From CBDCGJ01 sp965238305 (GTDB lineage Bacteria; Pseudomonadota; Alphaproteobacteria; GCA-2731375), in assembly GCA_965238305.1 (NCBI GenBank), contig CBDEHK010000001.1:2170001-2234000 (forward strand): a DNA stretch of 64,000 nt, written 5' to 3'. Position numbers and translations under genes: made by a program. Shown in pieces: positions 43,448 to 52,164 of this stretch. The notes under the pieces were generated by a model. That model was not told the origin of the DNA. It saw only the letters and a program-made list of their open reading frames with translations, and did no database searches. Within the stretch, counting starts at the first letter, position 1; every line of letters begins with the position of its first letter.

Positions 43448-43459
43448 GTGTATATACAC
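43448..43459. promoter_or_regulatory. Palindrome GTGTATATACAC, candidate MarR operator
   Basis: A perfect 12-bp palindrome between the MarR stop and the NmrA start. A related sequence with the same GTG...CAC ends lies at 43961 before MarR itself, which fits one regulator acting at both sites. Confidence 0.55.
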
Positions 43460-43478
43460 ATTTACAAGTAAAAAAACG

Positions 43479-43925
43479 TCACTCGGTAGCACCTTCGGTA
43501 ATTTGATCGAGGGTCGCACGCAGGTCGATCATCTGACCCCGACCCAACAGGTCAGCAATGGTGGCTTGGGCCTGCTGCCAATAGGGGATCGCCTGGTCAA
43601 GTTGCGCATAGCCCATTTTCGACAGCGATACCATACGCTGTCTTGAATCATTCATCCCGGTATCGATCTGAACCCAGCCGTTGCGTTCCAACACATTCAG
43701 GTTTCGCGTCAGGCCCGTGCGTTCCAGCACCAGCTGTTCGGCCAATTGCGTCAGCTGTACTGGACCGGAATTCGCCAACGCCGCCAGGATCGTAAACTGC
43801 GTCGGCTTGATGCCGGCCTGGCGCAAATTGCGCTCATAAATTTGCGTGATCTTTCGCGCCGACCGCCTGATCATGTTGCAGGAACAATCGGCAAGTTGGT
43901 GATATTTTTCTGTTTTCCGAGTCAT
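43479..43925 (-). CDS. MarR family transcriptional regulator
   Basis: A 148-aa winged-helix regulator. The wing and recognition helix are in LTQLAEQLVLERTGLTRNLNVLERNGWVQI, and an N-terminal SCNMIRRSARKITQIY segment puts a Cys near residue 16, as in thiol-sensing OhrR-like members. Whether it senses oxidants is open. It lies 69 nt before the NmrA gene on the same strand, with GTG/CAC palindromes in front of both genes. Confidence 0.88.
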   Translation of the reverse strand: MTRKTEKYHQLADCSCNMIRRSARKITQIYERNLRQAGIKPTQFTILAALANSGPVQLTQLAEQLVLERTGLTRNLNVLERNGWVQIDTGMNDSRQRMVSLSKMGYAQLDQAIPYWQQAQATIADLLGRGQMIDLRATLDQITEGATE

Positions 43926-43960
43926 ACTAAGGTCCTGTTTGTGATTAATTTCTCATATAG

Positions 43961-43972
43961 GTGCACATGCAC
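43961..43972. promoter_or_regulatory. GTGCACATGCAC, candidate MarR operator
   Basis: An imperfect palindrome 36 nt before the MarR start, with GTG(T/C)A...CAC ends like the perfect site at 43448. It suggests autoregulation. Confidence 0.45.
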
Positions 43973-44062
43973 ATAATTTCCAATATTTTTTCATCTTTAT
44001 TGTGCGGCTTGTTTGTCCGGCAAAGTCAATTGTTTCGACAACTGCGTTATCAAAACAACTGT

Positions 44063-44160
44063 TTTGCCGGACATGGAAGCAAGAAAGCCGCGGTCTTCAA
44101 GGATGGTACGGTAGTCATGAGGCCGATATTGCGAGCCACGATCCGAGTGGTGAAATTCCG
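44063..44160 (-). pseudogene. IS3-family transposase remnant (DDE core fragment)
   Basis: A short minus-strand stretch encodes FHHSDRGSQYRPHDYRTILEDRGFLASMSGK. It is the conserved rve integrase-core segment around the second catalytic Asp (HHSDRGSQY) of IS3/IS600-type transposases. The flanking sequence in the frame is not transposase-like on either side, and no inverted repeats or full OrfA/OrfB are visible. It marks an old insertion next to the two-gene unit at 44438. Confidence 0.75.
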
Positions 44161-44251
44161 CTCCGTAAACAAAGACGCGACAAAGGCGGAGTTGGAAAAG
44201 AAGTCGAAATAAATCTACGATTGTCGATCCCAGTGGATATACACATATGTA

Positions 44252-44278
44252 TTGCATTTTTGTAGAATTTGTTATAAT
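44252..44278 (+). promoter_or_regulatory. Possible sigma-70 promoter upstream of the membrane/MBL unit
   Basis: A perfect TATAAT at 44273-44278, with TTGCAT at 44252-44257 (15-nt spacing, short), lies in an A/T-rich stretch about 160 nt before the gene at 44438. It is a weak call made by eye. Confidence 0.3.
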
Positions 44279-44437
44279 ATTAATAAATTAAGAATTGAAA
44301 ATACAAAGTGAAACTAGCGTCAGAATGGCATCGCGAATTTGTCATACCCGTGGTTGCAAAAAGCCGTGGCCCGTATTTTCACGTAGAAGAAAGTATATCC
44401 ACTTATAAGACTGGCGCCGTGTTGAGGGGATAGGATA

Positions 44438-45349
44438 ATGACGACGACAGATAAACCAGACAGCATTCCGGGGGAAGGTGGTGAACAAGATACCATCCCT
44501 GCAACCACAACAGTTTCAGAGCTTGGCATTGGCGAGCACGCAGGTCAGATAATCAATATTCCGGAAGTTGAAGCGCTCATACAATATGCCTCTGAAAAAG
44601 GAATAGCTGCAGATGACAGGCTCCTCGCAAATTTGCTTGAAGACGTAACCAAATTCAGGGAAAACAGTAAACTTCAAGACGCCCAATCTCTACTTGAAAA
44701 TTACGCCAAACTTTGTCGGTTGACGGAGCCGGTGAGTGGTCGAAACATCATTGGCGTCAAAAATTTATCCCAAGAAACGAGGAAATTTAACATTAGCTCT
44801 TTGGCCATATTCTTGATCAGCATTTCGTTGCTGGCGACCGGTCTTTGGGTTATCGATGAAACCCCGGCAGATGATGGATATCTAGGTGTTCCCATTGACG
44901 TTATTCAACACTGTCTGCCGTTTGCGACGCCATTCTTTTGGGGTGCGCTCGGTTCCTGTGTGTACATCTTAAAGAGAATTAATGACGAAGCGGCAGCGCT
45001 CGCTTTTGATCCCGTCATGTTCAAGGGCTGGATTACAAGAGTGTTGCTCGGGGCGATTTTAGGGGGCAGCATAACCTACGTCATCGATCCCGAGGTAACG
45101 GAAGCTGTAAAAGTCAGCACCACGGCGCTCGCCTTTCTGGCTGGCCTCGGCACCAAAGCGGTCTATGGCGGCCTGGAAAAGATAATTCAATTGCTCGTCG
45201 AAAAAATGAACTTGAAATCATTGAAACAACAGAACAAGGCCGCCGACGCGGTTGCCGAATTTCTCGCCAAAGAGATCGCGGCCACGGATCCAAAAGCCGA
45301 GGCGGATAAATACGAGGCTTTGGTCGATCTGCTGAAAGCTCGCACCTAA
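44438..45349 (+). CDS. Unrecognised multi-pass membrane protein with cytoplasmic helical ends
   Basis: A 303-aa protein. Residues 1-115 are charged and helical. Hydrophobic segments lie at about 126-148 (SLAIFLISISLLATGLWVI), 165-185 (FATPFFWGALGSCVYIL), 205-222 (VLLGAILGGSITYVI) and about 232-248. A C-terminal charged helix follows (KQQNKAADAVAEFLAKEIAATDPKAEADKYEAL). No family recognised. The next gene starts 1 nt after its stop, so the two probably form an operon. An IS3 remnant lies upstream. Confidence 0.7.
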   Translation: MTTTDKPDSIPGEGGEQDTIPATTTVSELGIGEHAGQIINIPEVEALIQYASEKGIAADDRLLANLLEDVTKFRENSKLQDAQSLLENYAKLCRLTEPVSGRNIIGVKNLSQETRKFNISSLAIFLISISLLATGLWVIDETPADDGYLGVPIDVIQHCLPFATPFFWGALGSCVYILKRINDEAAALAFDPVMFKGWITRVLLGAILGGSITYVIDPEVTEAVKVSTTALAFLAGLGTKAVYGGLEKIIQLLVEKMNLKSLKQQNKAADAVAEFLAKEIAATDPKAEADKYEALVDLLKART

Positions 45350-45350
45350 C

Positions 45351-46550
45351 ATGGCTGGTTTCGGACATCGGGTGGCGGCGCGCTCACGGCCTTATTTCTG
45401 CACGATGATGCTGGCCATAATGCCGTTCGCATTTTCAAGTACAGCTTTGAGCGACGAACCTATCGGCGACCTCGAAATTCATTACATCAATATAGGCCAG
45501 GGCGGTTCCACTTTGATCATTGGGCCGGACGGCACGACAATTTTGTATGATTTTGGTAATGTCGGTCGCGGTGGCGCGATCGTGGACTATCTCAAGGATA
45601 GCGTTCAGATCACACCATCGGATGGCCTTGATTTCACCATTGTTAGCCATATGGACAAAGATCATTATGGCGGCTATGTCGATGTCATCAAGGCTGGGTA
45701 TAATGTGCGGGTGGCGAATTTTTATTCCGGCAGCGACAAGCACGTCACCAATAATATGGACAAAGTCTGGCTGAAACCGGCCCGCGAGAAAACCTCGGCT
45801 GGAGATATTGTCCAGCTTCCCGTTGGCCTGAAGATCCCTTTGGGTGATGGTGCCGAAGCGCGGGTGATCGCCGCCAATGGCAAGGTTTTTTCCGTCGATA
45901 AGGATACCCTGCCGTTTGCCCGCAACGAAAATGACCGCTCGATATCCCTCTATATCAAGTATCGCAACTTTGATTTCATCCTCGACGGAGATTTGGGCGC
46001 TGGGAAGGAAACCTGCACCGATCATGATACCAGCCAGAAAGATATTCAAAAACCGGTGGCTGAAGCTTTGCTCAAGCTGGGATGGATGAGCCAGGCAAAT
46101 GGCGTCGATGTCCTCCATATCGCCCATCATGGCAGTGAAAGCAGTACTTCGGCCAAATATTTTAATCTCGTCAAACCCGAAGTCGGCCTCATCAGCGTCG
46201 GCAAAAACCAAAGCAATTTTCGCCATCCCCGCGAGGACGTTGTCGACAAGGTCCTGGTCGGTGATGACAGAGCGAACTGCGTCAATGAAGCCGAGCTGCA
46301 GGAACTATTCCAAACAGAAGAGGGTGTAGCCGGTAGCTCTTCAACTGGCGCAACGAGTTTCAGCGGCACGGTTATTGGCGACATAAAGCTCATTACGGAC
46401 GGTAAGAAGACCTACCGGATAAGTGGGTCCGGCCGGGTAACGGAGGGCGAAGTTGAGAGCAATCCAGCGAACGGATTCTGGTGTATTCCTCTCGATGAAA
46501 TCGACATCAGTGTTTCAAACCCTTGCGACGACGTCGAACCCAATGGCTGA
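45351..46550 (+). CDS. Secreted ComEC/Rec2-like metallo-beta-lactamase-fold protein
   Basis: A 399-aa protein with an N-terminal basic-plus-hydrophobic leader (RSRPYFCTMMLAIMPFAFSSTALS). A metallo-beta-lactamase domain of the soluble ComEC type follows: NIGQGGSTLIIGPDGTTILYDFG, the metal-binding SHMDKDHYGG (HxDxDH), then FILDGDLG and HIAHHGSESST. Such domains act as nucleases or phosphodiesterases in several systems. The channel domain of ComEC is absent. The C-terminal ~100 residues are Gly/Ser-rich and unassigned. It abuts the membrane protein gene upstream, which may anchor or guide it. Confidence 0.83.
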   Translation: MAGFGHRVAARSRPYFCTMMLAIMPFAFSSTALSDEPIGDLEIHYINIGQGGSTLIIGPDGTTILYDFGNVGRGGAIVDYLKDSVQITPSDGLDFTIVSHMDKDHYGGYVDVIKAGYNVRVANFYSGSDKHVTNNMDKVWLKPAREKTSAGDIVQLPVGLKIPLGDGAEARVIAANGKVFSVDKDTLPFARNENDRSISLYIKYRNFDFILDGDLGAGKETCTDHDTSQKDIQKPVAEALLKLGWMSQANGVDVLHIAHHGSESSTSAKYFNLVKPEVGLISVGKNQSNFRHPREDVVDKVLVGDDRANCVNEAELQELFQTEEGVAGSSSTGATSFSGTVIGDIKLITDGKKTYRISGSGRVTEGEVESNPANGFWCIPLDEIDISVSNPCDDVEPNG

Positions 46551-46560
46551 ATAAATCAAT

Positions 46561-46580
46561 GCCGCGAATTTTGGTGCGGC
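46561..46580. terminator. Weak hairpin in the convergent gap
   Basis: GCCGC (46561-46565) pairs with GCGGC (46576-46580) in the 35-nt gap between the convergent MBL and endonuclease genes. The T-tract is poor. Confidence 0.3.
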
Positions 46581-46585
46581 GAATT

Positions 46586-47320
46586 TCAAACCGTGAATGC
46601 GATCGGCATGTGGTCGCTGAGGGGTAACCAATCCGCCGGCTGGCCGACGCTCACGCGCGCGGCGCCAATGGCATCGCTTGGCGCAAAGGCGTAGTCGATG
46701 TGATAGGGCTTCCGCTGGTTTTTGGTTAAATAGAAAGTCGGCCGGCTTTCACCGCCCTGCGGCTCCCCCATCGCGGCATGGTAGAGGCTATGTAAACCGA
46801 TCCTTTCGAGCTGCCGCACCACGTCGCTATGATTGGCGTGGTTGTGCAGATGATCCCATTGCACATGGCTGTTGAAATCGCCGCAGATCACTGTCTCGGT
46901 TTTTGATAATTTCCGTTTGTGGTGCTGCAGGTATTGCCAGAGCTGACCGATATAACGCTCGGCTGGCTTCGCCGCATCTTTGGTCCAGACCGCCAGCAGA
47001 TTGAGCCGCCGTTCATTTGGGCCCTCAATTTGGCCCTGGATTTGGCAAGGTAAAAACAGTTCCAGGCCGCGGTCGCGCCAACGTAGCTTGCGCAAGACAT
47101 GGCCATTATTCGCGAAGATACCCAGGCCTTTGTTTTTATTTTCGCCGACCCAAAGATAACTATCACCGGCGAAATCCCGATAATCCGCTGCGATCGCGCC
47201 TCGTCTCATAATCGCCGGGTCCTCGCATTCCTGGATCACCAGAATATCCGCATCGAAATGCGCCAACGCCGCAAACTTCCGCCGAAACGCCCCGGCACAG
47301 TTCCAGGTGACTATTTTCAT
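46586..47320 (-). CDS. Endonuclease/exonuclease/phosphatase family protein
   Basis: A 244-aa EEP-fold hydrolase. The catalytic set is visible: N in VTWNCAG, E in IQECED, D and N in CGDFNSH, and SDHMPI near the end. The family includes DNA-repair nucleases, secreted DNases and lipid phosphatases. An upstream ATG at 47350 overlaps the preceding gene stop (ATGA). ATG 47320 is preferred because similarity to the truncated copy at 50490-50664 begins exactly there. Substrate not readable. Confidence 0.83.
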   Translation of the reverse strand: MKIVTWNCAGAFRRKFAALAHFDADILVIQECEDPAIMRRGAIAADYRDFAGDSYLWVGENKNKGLGIFANNGHVLRKLRWRDRGLELFLPCQIQGQIEGPNERRLNLLAVWTKDAAKPAERYIGQLWQYLQHHKRKLSKTETVICGDFNSHVQWDHLHNHANHSDVVRQLERIGLHSLYHAAMGEPQGGESRPTFYLTKNQRKPYHIDYAFAPSDAIGAARVSVGQPADWLPLSDHMPIAFTV

Positions 47321-47346
47321 TCTATTGAGCCCAGTTTGAAATGGCC

Positions 47347-48963
47347 TCATTCAGCAGGTAGACCGGCTTTCCGCAAGCCGGCCAGGATGTGATCGAAATC
47401 GTCGGCGGCAAGGTTCCATTTATGCATCTCGGCAACAACGGAAATACCAGGTTTCAGCTTTTCCAACTGGCGCAGCGATGCATTGGCCTCTGGACGTCCC
47501 AATTGTCCCAATGCAGCCGCACCCAACAAATAGGTCCAGTAAAAATTCGGCATGCTGATGCGCTGAATATCCAGGAGGGTGTCTTCATACATGCGCTTGT
47601 GATAGTGGAATTGCGCGAAGCTAAAATGATACCAGCCCGGATGCAGCGGGTTCAATTGCTGCGCCCGTTTTGATAGCTCTATGCCGCGTTCGAACGCCCC
47701 CATGAATGCCAAGTAGTGGCCGATATCGGCCAAGATTTCGGGATCGTTCGGATTGAGATCGAGGGCACGCTTGGCTTCGGCCTCAAACTTTCCATTGTCT
47801 TTGCGAAAAAAGTGAACAATCGCCAGCCAGCAGTGGGCATAGGCGTTTTGCGGGTCCAGGCGTGTGGCGATCAACGCCATCTTTAAGGCGCGGTCGACCG
47901 GGTCCGGGCGCGGGTTTACACCAAAGCGATGCTCGGCAAGATAAACATTCGCCAGCAATGCATGAGCTTCGGCGTAATTCTGATCGAGCGTGATCGCCTT
48001 TTCCAGCAGGTCGCGAGCTTCCGCGTGCGTTTTCTCGTCTAAGCTTGAGGTGTACCGACGCGCCTGCAGCAGATAATCATATGCATTGAGCTCTGCTGGG
48101 CTTTTCCGCAACGAGCGAGTGAGTGCTGCGTCCTGCATTTTGACGCCAAGCGAGGCGACGATCATGTGGGTCACGGCGTCCTGGACGGCAAAAATATCAG
48201 CCATTTGGCGGTCATAACGGTCGGCCCACAATGTTACCTCGGTTGTAGTTTCAACAAGCTGTACGGCGATGCGCAACCGGTCGCCGTCACGACGGACACT
48301 GCCATCGACGATAAAGTTGGTGTTTAGACTGTTCGCGATTTCCGCCAGGTTTAATTCGCGGTTTTTGAATTGGAAAGACGACCGGCTGGCAATGACGCGG
48401 ATTTCGCTGAAATGCGTAAGATTGGAAATGATATCTTCAGTTAAACCGTCGCAGAAATACTCGTCAAGACCGGCGCTGGCATTGTCGAATGGCAGCACAG
48501 CGATCGTTGGCAGCACGGTTGTCGGCTGAACGCTGTCAGCTGTCGCATCTCTTGACTTTACGGCGGCGTCACCGCCGCCAGGCCTTTCGATCGCCGGCGG
48601 AACTGCTTCAAGATCATCGTCGCTGGTTGGCAATGCCGGTGTCGGGCCCTCATCATTTATTGTTACCGCGGCGACAAACCGGAAGCCACGTCTGGGTATC
48701 GTTTGGATGACTGCCTGCGCCTGGCCGGTATCGCCGACCGCTCGCCGGATCGCAAATATCCTGCTGCTGAGTGTAGTATCGGAAATGGCGCGGTTATCCC
48801 AAACAGCATAGATCAGGTCGTCCTTTGAAACCACCCGGTCTCTGTTCTCGATAAGATGCAAAAGCAGGCTAAATACCTGTGGTTCGACGGATACCCGGGC
48901 GCCGGCCCGCTGCAATTCGAAGATCGCTGTATCAAGAACATATTCACCGAATTGGTAGATCAT
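47347..48963 (-). CDS. Winged-helix (CadC/OmpR-type) regulator with TolB-like and TPR domains
   Basis: A 538-aa protein. An N-terminal Trans_reg_C winged helix (about 1-100, LLLHLIENRDRVVSKDDLIYAVWDN, ending IPRRGFRFVA) is followed by a flexible linker. A TolB-like adenylate-cyclase-associated domain comes next (AVLPFDNASAGLDEYFCDGLTEDIISNLTHFSEIRVIAS), then TPR repeats (about 300-530). No TM segment is obvious. The second half has the same plan as the cyclase at 56544, so the two genes share a module behind different outputs. It likely controls neighbouring genes in answer to an unknown partner. Confidence 0.85.
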   Translation of the reverse strand: MIYQFGEYVLDTAIFELQRAGARVSVEPQVFSLLLHLIENRDRVVSKDDLIYAVWDNRAISDTTLSSRIFAIRRAVGDTGQAQAVIQTIPRRGFRFVAAVTINDEGPTPALPTSDDDLEAVPPAIERPGGGDAAVKSRDATADSVQPTTVLPTIAVLPFDNASAGLDEYFCDGLTEDIISNLTHFSEIRVIASRSSFQFKNRELNLAEIANSLNTNFIVDGSVRRDGDRLRIAVQLVETTTEVTLWADRYDRQMADIFAVQDAVTHMIVASLGVKMQDAALTRSLRKSPAELNAYDYLLQARRYTSSLDEKTHAEARDLLEKAITLDQNYAEAHALLANVYLAEHRFGVNPRPDPVDRALKMALIATRLDPQNAYAHCWLAIVHFFRKDNGKFEAEAKRALDLNPNDPEILADIGHYLAFMGAFERGIELSKRAQQLNPLHPGWYHFSFAQFHYHKRMYEDTLLDIQRISMPNFYWTYLLGAAALGQLGRPEANASLRQLEKLKPGISVVAEMHKWNLAADDFDHILAGLRKAGLPAE

Positions 48964-49090
48964 AAAGGCGGTCCCAATCGTGATTAAAATTCATTGATAT
49001 CTAAATGTAATCTCAATCTCTTCTTCAAGCAATGCTGGCAGGGCTTTCCTATGGTTTTGACATCAATGATGATTATCGAAAGGAAAAATC

Positions 49091-49693
49091 ATGGCCTGGT
49101 CACTAATCGGTACCTATTTTGAGAGCTGTAATTGCGATGTTGTTTGCCGGTGTATTTTTTTAAGCCCACCGAACGGCGACGACTGCACAGCGCTTGTCGG
49201 CTGGCATATCGACAAAGGTAATGACGAGGGTGTCGAGCTATCAGGACTAAATGTCGCGCTGGCGGTGCACGCGCCGGGGCACATGGCCACGACGCCATGG
49301 AATGTCGCGGTCTATGTAGATGAACGCGCCAGCAAAGAACAACACGGCAGCCTAATGAAAATATTTGGCGGCCAGGACGGTGGGCATCCTGCGCGGTTGG
49401 CCGCGCATATCGGCGCAATCGTTGGTGCGAAATCAGTCGCCATCGAGTTTTCCATCAATGGCGGTAAGTACGCACTGAAAATTCCAAATATTGCGGATGT
49501 TGAAATTGAACAGATGAACGGCCAGGGCGATGGCCCTATTACCGTTACTGGTCATCCGTTATGCATTGCGCCAGGTTTTCCGGCCACTGCGGCAAAGTCC
49601 ACAAGGCTTAGTTATGCCGACCATGACATGGCTTGGGAGCTGACGGAAAAATCCGGGATATTCTCACCCTTTGCCTATCAAAGCGAACAGTGA
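49091..49693 (+). CDS. DUF1326 family protein
   Basis: A 200-aa protein starting with the cysteine cluster ESCNCDVVCRC, the DUF1326 hallmark and a possible metal- or redox-binding site. ATG 49091 has AAAGGA. It overlaps the next gene (DUF2182) by one base (TGATG). DUF1326 and DUF2182 genes commonly occur as a pair, and a role in copper or other metal handling is suspected but not proven. Confidence 0.85.
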   Translation: MAWSLIGTYFESCNCDVVCRCIFLSPPNGDDCTALVGWHIDKGNDEGVELSGLNVALAVHAPGHMATTPWNVAVYVDERASKEQHGSLMKIFGGQDGGHPARLAAHIGAIVGAKSVAIEFSINGGKYALKIPNIADVEIEQMNGQGDGPITVTGHPLCIAPGFPATAAKSTRLSYADHDMAWELTEKSGIFSPFAYQSEQ

Positions 49694-50484
49694 TGGCGAT
49701 GCCCACCCCCTTCGTCGCTGGTCCGGGTTCGCAGCATTCATGGCCACGGTTAGCCGTTTTGCTGAGTGGGCCGCTGGCAATCGCGTTCGGCAGCTGGATT
49801 TACCTGGGCCTGATGATCACCGACATGTCTACGATTCCAGGCCTGTCGGTGACGATGATGACGCCACAAGCATCCGATCTGAGTCAGTTTTTTGGCTTAT
49901 TCGTCATGTGGGCCGTGATGATGTCGGCGATGATGCTACCGACTGCCCTGCCGATGATATTAGCATATGCGCGGATGCAAGGGTCGGACCGGCAACAGGG
50001 CGTAAGCTGGTTTCCTGTCGGGATATTTTCAAGCGGCTATGTTGTCGCCTGGGCCGGCTTCAGCCTCGCCGCGGCAGCGCTGCAGACGGGCGTAACCGGA
50101 CTGGCGTTGATGTCGCCGATGATGATGAAAATTATTCCCGGTCCCGTTGCCGGCGTGGTTTTGATTGTCGCAGGGCTTTATCAGTTTACCGGTCTGAAAC
50201 AGTCCTGTCTTCGTCAGTGCCGAACGCCGATCGGATATCTGATGACGCAATGGCGGGTAGGGCATCGGGGAGCCTATTTAATGGGCTGGCGGCACGGACT
50301 ATTCTGTGTCGGCTGCTGCTGGGCCCTGATGGGACTTCTTTTTGTCGCTGGCGTCATGAATAGCGTCTGGATCTTGGCCATCACACTTTATGTCTTTGTC
50401 GAAAAAATGGTCCCAAACAGCGACACTATTTCCAGGTTGGTTGGCGTTGCTTTGGTCGCACTGGGAGGCTGGCTACTCATATGA
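49693..50484 (+). CDS. DUF2182 family metal-binding membrane protein
   Basis: A 263-aa inner-membrane protein with several hydrophobic segments. It has the Met-rich FVMWAVMMSAMMLPTALPMI motif and QFTGLKQSCLRQCRTP, plus GLFCVGCCWALM. All are DUF2182 marks that may bind metal. ATG 49693 overlaps the DUF1326 stop. The frame open from 49633 is not used. Just beyond its stop lies the broken copy of the endonuclease-family gene, in the opposite direction. Confidence 0.86.
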   Translation: MAMPTPFVAGPGSQHSWPRLAVLLSGPLAIAFGSWIYLGLMITDMSTIPGLSVTMMTPQASDLSQFFGLFVMWAVMMSAMMLPTALPMILAYARMQGSDRQQGVSWFPVGIFSSGYVVAWAGFSLAAAALQTGVTGLALMSPMMMKIIPGPVAGVVLIVAGLYQFTGLKQSCLRQCRTPIGYLMTQWRVGHRGAYLMGWRHGLFCVGCCWALMGLLFVAGVMNSVWILAITLYVFVEKMVPNSDTISRLVGVALVALGGWLLI

Positions 50485-50489
50485 TACGC

Positions 50490-50664
50490 CGCCCCAGAGA
50501 TAATTATCGCCGGGGAAATCCCGATAATCCGCCGCAACCGTCCCCGGTCTCATAACAGCCGGATCTTCGCATTCCTGGATTACCAGAATATCCGCATCGA
50601 AATGCGCCAACGTCCCATACTTCCGCCGAAACGCCCCGGCACAATTCCACGTCACGATTTTCAT
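50490..50664 (-). pseudogene. Truncated copy of the EEP-family gene
   Basis: The first ~58 codons (MKIVTWNCAGAFRRKYGTLAHFDADILVIQECEDPAVM and on to GDNYLW) closely match the start of the intact gene at 46586-47320, at DNA level as well. The match then stops at the end of the DUF2182 gene. The catalytic D/N and SDH motifs are missing. It is a partial duplication or a recombination scar. Confidence 0.85.
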
Positions 50665-50837
50665 TTAGTTACGCCCGCATACGAAAAATAGAAGTTTCAG
50701 ATGGATAACACATTTCCTGCTGCCTTAGAGGTGGCGCGGGCTCGAATTCCCGCTTCGTGTCTACGGTTTTCGCATAGCAAAGCTATCCAGGGCAGGTGCA
50801 AGTAGACAAATCCTTGGGGCGCTCTATATTTGCTTCG

Positions 50838-51305
50838 CTACATTTCAACGGACCGATGAGGATTACCTACACCCGTATCAAGATACGCCTGCAAGCTGTC
50901 CACAAAGAACATATCCCAACCGGCTTCGCAGATTCCATAACAATGGAGCGTTGGAACAAGACCAATATGCTCAATGTGAATATCGGTTTCTTCGCCCTTG
51001 GGTGTGATTTCCCAATTGACGACGGTCCCCAGCCATTCCTGTTCAATTTCTTTTGGCATTCCTTCGTGTAAATGCAACGCTTCGACACAGCGCATCTCAA
51101 CCCGCTTACTTGGTTCAAGTATGGTTGCCTCAAACACCCAATACCCGTTTCCAGGGGGAAAGCTAAATTTCGCTTGATCTCCCAAGGTTGAAATCGGTGC
51201 GTCCGGTTTTGTCCACCAGTTTTCAATCCCCTTAGTCAACGCATGGTATGCTGCGTTGGAATTGTTTTTAACCGTTATGGTGCGGCTGTAGTTTGACGTT
51301 CTCAT
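50838..51305 (-). CDS. SRPBCC (START-like, AHSA1) domain protein
   Basis: A 156-aa protein with YSRTITVKNNSNAAYHALTKGIENWWTKPD at the start, a central beta sheet, and a C-terminal long helix (CEAGWDMFFVDSLQAYLDTG). This is the SRPBCC/AHSA1 pattern with a hydrophobic ligand cavity. ATG 51305 has AAAGGAAA, and the extension to 51503 overlaps the GST gene upstream. It follows that GST gene by 40 nt on the same strand, so the two may be co-expressed. Confidence 0.83.
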   Translation of the reverse strand: MRTSNYSRTITVKNNSNAAYHALTKGIENWWTKPDAPISTLGDQAKFSFPPGNGYWVFEATILEPSKRVEMRCVEALHLHEGMPKEIEQEWLGTVVNWEITPKGEETDIHIEHIGLVPTLHCYGICEAGWDMFFVDSLQAYLDTGVGNPHRSVEM

Positions 51306-51345
51306 GTCTGTTTCCTTTGATCTAATAACTTCATTGCAAATTTGC

Positions 51346-52032
51346 TTAAGCGTTTTCGGACCAGTGTGGCGGCATTGTCCTATCCACGTTCGGCAGTTCG
51401 CTAATTCGAGATTTCCATGCTTCCAACTTGGGGAATTCATTGGCGATTGAGGCCAGGCCAAGCGCTTCCATTTCCGCGAATTTTGTGTCCACACCGCGCT
51501 CAATTAAGCGAATTTCTGGGAAACACACTGCTTCCGCGGCGCTTGGCGTCTCGCCGACAAGGTACGTATTTTTGCCGAGAAGATTTTCAAGACGCTGACA
51601 TTCGTCTCGTAGCGTTTTGCTTGAGGCTTCCATTGTGCGCCGTTCTTCGCTACCGGCCTCCGGCAACGGCTTTCCTTGCACCATCAAAGAGAAGAGGACA
51701 TCGTTCGTTGCGGCGCGAAGATAGTCGCAGGATTCCAGGACAATTTGCCAAATGTGAGCCGCTTCATTTGGTGTCTCACCAAAAAGCGGACGATCCGAAT
51801 ACTGACGGTCAAGCCATGCCAGTATCCCGATGGAGTCTCGTAGAATAAGTCCATCAGCGTTTATTGCCGGTACCGTACCGCGAGGATTTATTTTCAAATA
51901 ATCGGCGGATTTGTGCTCTCCTTTTAAAGCTTCGAGCAAATTCACATCGTATTCTATTCTCTTGAACGTGAGACCAAGAAGGACACGCCAAGGCCTGGGC
52001 GCTCCCGAAACGGAGTAAACGGTGATAGTCAT
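51346..52032 (-). CDS. Glutathione S-transferase family protein
   Basis: A 228-aa GST. The thioredoxin-like domain begins MTITVYSVSGAPRPWRVLLGLTFKRIEYDVNLLE, with LKINPRGTVPAINADGLILRDSIGILAWLD (cis-Pro and the ES-like glutathione contact region). A helical C-terminal domain follows. The N-terminal catalytic position is SGAPRPWR, which suggests a Ser-type or zeta-like enzyme and not the Cys/Sec type found at 23874. ATG 52032 is the family start. It is divergent from an HxlR regulator. Confidence 0.87.
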   Translation of the reverse strand: MTITVYSVSGAPRPWRVLLGLTFKRIEYDVNLLEALKGEHKSADYLKINPRGTVPAINADGLILRDSIGILAWLDRQYSDRPLFGETPNEAAHIWQIVLESCDYLRAATNDVLFSLMVQGKPLPEAGSEERRTMEASSKTLRDECQRLENLLGKNTYLVGETPSAAEAVCFPEIRLIERGVDTKFAEMEALGLASIANEFPKLEAWKSRISELPNVDRTMPPHWSENA

Positions 52033-52164
52033 AATATTCGATATCCTTCGCATCAATTATTGTTATTATGTATAAGATACGGGATTAGTAACTATCTACA
52101 AGTAGGCAGTATTTTCTGCTATAGTATGTCTTTTGATACTAATGTAGAATTGTTGGAGATGGCG

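Noticed and set aside
49091..49200. Second selenoprotein candidate in the Cys-rich DUF1326 protein
   Set aside because: All positions in the CNCDVVCRC cluster are normal Cys codons, and no in-frame TGA is present.
50738..50756. tRNA T-arm-like sequence (GCGGG-CTCGAATT-CCCGC)
   Set aside because: The loop is 8 nt and no acceptor, D or anticodon arms could be found around it. It is probably a chance hairpin in the 173-nt gap.
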